Source: Litorimonas sp964435725
GTDB lineage: Bacteria > Pseudomonadota > Alphaproteobacteria > Caulobacterales > Maricaulaceae
DNA length: 6,336 nucleotides
Assembly (NCBI GenBank): GCA_964435725.1
Contig: CAYTAJ010000111.1
Location: forward strand, 1 to 6,336
Direction of reading: 5' to 3'
The position numbers and the translations under genes are program-made. The notes below the pieces were generated by a model, which saw only the letters and a program-made list of their open reading frames with translations, searched no databases and was not told where the DNA came from. Shown here one piece after another: positions 5,463-6,336 of this stretch (position 1 is the first letter of the stretch; each line of letters begins with the position of its first letter).

Positions 5463-5912
5463 ATGAAGATTACAACAGTTTCTGTACTAACAGTCGCATT
5501 TTCGCTTTTTGCTGCGGACGCTTTTGCACAGGCTAATCATAATACGACCCGGTCAAATAAAACGGTACCTATTGCTTCTGATACTCAGACAGAGACTGAC
5601 AAAGAAAAGAAGGCGGCTGATAAGTTAGGCGATATAGAAGGCGAGACCCAGCGCACGGCATCAGGTTATATTAAAATCGGTGACATTAAAGGTGAAACGA
5701 CGCGCGCTGCGGCTCCCACGGGTTGCGTTATGTTATCTGGTGGCATGGATAATGATTGCGATGGTATCGAAGACGGTAAAGCGCCTGGTGCGACCGACTA
5801 TAACTCTTCGCGCTCCAATAAGGCAGATTCGGTAACTGACACAAAACCTGAAGGCGACACAAAAGCAACCGACTATAATTCTTCTCGGTCGAATAAAAAC
5901 TCTAGTAATTAA
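5463..5912 (+). CDS. Small exported repeat protein with NxxRSNK motifs and a calcium-loop-like motif
   Basis: I cannot name a function. The 149-residue product starts with a clear Sec signal peptide (MKITTVSVLTVAFSLFAADAFA), probably cut after A22. The mature chain is polar and low in hydrophobics, so probably disordered. Three copies of a short motif occur: NHNTTRSNK (25-33), right after the cleavage site, and DYNSSRSNK at 112-120 and 137-145, the last near the C-terminus. A second pair, GDIEGETQRTA (56-66) and GDIKGETTRAA (73-83), sits between. Residues 96-104, DNDCDGIED, fit the DxDxDGxxD calcium-loop pattern and resemble the 'DNDCDG' part of the MopE-type putative metal-binding motif. The only two cysteines (C88, C99) bracket this region and could form a disulfide. 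A good Shine-Dalgarno precedes the ATG. Roles such as a surface, matrix or metal-binding protein are guesses. It is the first complete gene on the plus strand, 89 bases before the P1 peptidase. Confidence 0.87.
   Translation: MKITTVSVLTVAFSLFAADAFAQANHNTTRSNKTVPIASDTQTETDKEKKAADKLGDIEGETQRTASGYIKIGDIKGETTRAAAPTGCVMLSGGMDNDCDGIEDGKAPGATDYNSSRSNKADSVTDTKPEGDTKATDYNSSRSNKNSSN
5793..5897 (+). repeat. Two near-identical 30-base coding repeats (TDYNSSRSNK)
   Basis: Copies at 5793-5822 and 5868-5897 agree at 25 of 30 bases. All five differences fall on third codon positions and leave the ten residues unchanged. A more distant third copy (ANHNTTRSNK) is coded at 5532-5561. Confidence 0.85.
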
Positions 5913-6001
5913 ATCAATCATCAATCGCTTCAAAAGACTTCTGTTAAATTTCAGATGCCTTTTTTATTGCAAATGTTTTATTGGCAGCCTTAAAGGATGT
6001 C

Positions 6002-6336
6002 ATGACACACCCTTTAAAACATCTCTCCATGCGTATCGGACATGCCCATAACGAGATGATAAAAACAGGTGTGACGGTGATTAAGCCTGATAACCCTGCA
6101 ACCTGTTCTGTCGATGTAAGGGGTGGCGGACCCGGTACACGAGAGATTGCCGCGCTCCAAGATGGCGGTTTAATTGAACAAGTTCATGCCATCGTTTTAT
6201 CCGGCGGGTCTGTTTATGGGTTGGCCGCAGCAGATGCTGTTACGGCGTGGTTAGGGGCTCAACGCATAGGGTACGCACCCGGCCCCGCGTCTGTACCGGT
6301 CTCGCCAATCGTACCGAGCGCCATTCTCTTTGATAA
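6002..6336 (+). CDS. P1 family peptidase (DmpA-like, S58), N-terminal part only (cut by right edge)
   Basis: The ATG at 6002 opens a frame of 111 complete codons that runs off the window. The visible part matches the DmpA/P1 family in order: GVTVIKPD (23-30), VDVRGGGPGTRE (38-48), HAIVLSGGSVYGLAAADAV (62-80) and VPVSPIVPSAILFD (98-111). The family includes aminopeptidases that act on D- and beta-amino-acid peptides. Members mature by self-cleavage before a serine or threonine that becomes the N-terminal nucleophile. That residue is in the second half and is not visible here, so activity cannot be confirmed. No signal peptide is present, so this form would be cytoplasmic. AAAGGA at 5992-5997 lies four bases before the ATG and supports the start. 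The gene follows the repeat protein by 89 bases and may have its own promoter, although none is convincing. Confidence 0.92.
   Translation, partial: MTHPLKHLSMRIGHAHNEMIKTGVTVIKPDNPATCSVDVRGGGPGTREIAALQDGGLIEQVHAIVLSGGSVYGLAAADAVTAWLGAQRIGYAPGPASVPVSPIVPSAILFD

Noticed and set aside
5939..5965. Possible terminator after the repeat protein
   Set aside because: There is a run of six T, but the only stem before it is four base pairs (TCTG/CAGA) with a gap before the T-run, too weak to call.

Overview
The window reads as a chromosomal segment of an alphaproteobacterium, probably from the Caulobacter/Hyphomonas/Maricaulis side of the class. The main reason is an FzlA-type division protein next to a queG-type gene. 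From memory, a GST-like gene near queG is a recurrent alphaproteobacterial arrangement. The assignment rests on gene content and on the look of the proteins, not on any search. No rRNA, tRNA, CRISPR array, insertion sequence or phage gene was seen.

Minus-strand block (positions 1 to about 4976, read right to left): a MarC-family membrane protein, a cation diffusion facilitator of the zinc type, the FzlA-like GST-fold protein, an unrecognised exported helical protein of 355 residues, epoxyqueuosine reductase QueG, and the start of a membrane glycosyltransferase cut by the window edge. Gaps are 64, 36, 66, 6 and 71 bases, so the genes may be partly co-transcribed. The transporter gene has a promoter-like site of its own, with a palindrome resembling a Zur box over an extended -10. 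The block combines metal efflux, cell-division control, tRNA wobble modification and envelope polysaccharide synthesis. No single shared pathway is evident.

Divergent region (about 4977 to 5462): the upstream region of marC with two inverted repeats, then a well-preserved but 5'-truncated C-terminal piece of an S9-family (prolyl oligopeptidase-like) peptidase. An in-frame stop lies directly before the first recognisable residue, so this is a gene remnant.

Plus-strand block (5463 to 6336): a small exported low-complexity protein with a thrice-repeated xNxxRSNK motif, a doubled GDIxGET motif and one DxDxDGxxD calcium-loop-like motif, followed by the 5' part of a DmpA/P1-family (S58) peptidase that runs off the right edge.

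The most unusual items are the repeat protein, in which two decapeptide copies differ only at synonymous third positions, the Zur-like palindrome on a zinc-type exporter gene, the S9 remnant, and the unrecognised exported protein lying between fzlA and queG. No complete novel multi-gene system could be demonstrated.
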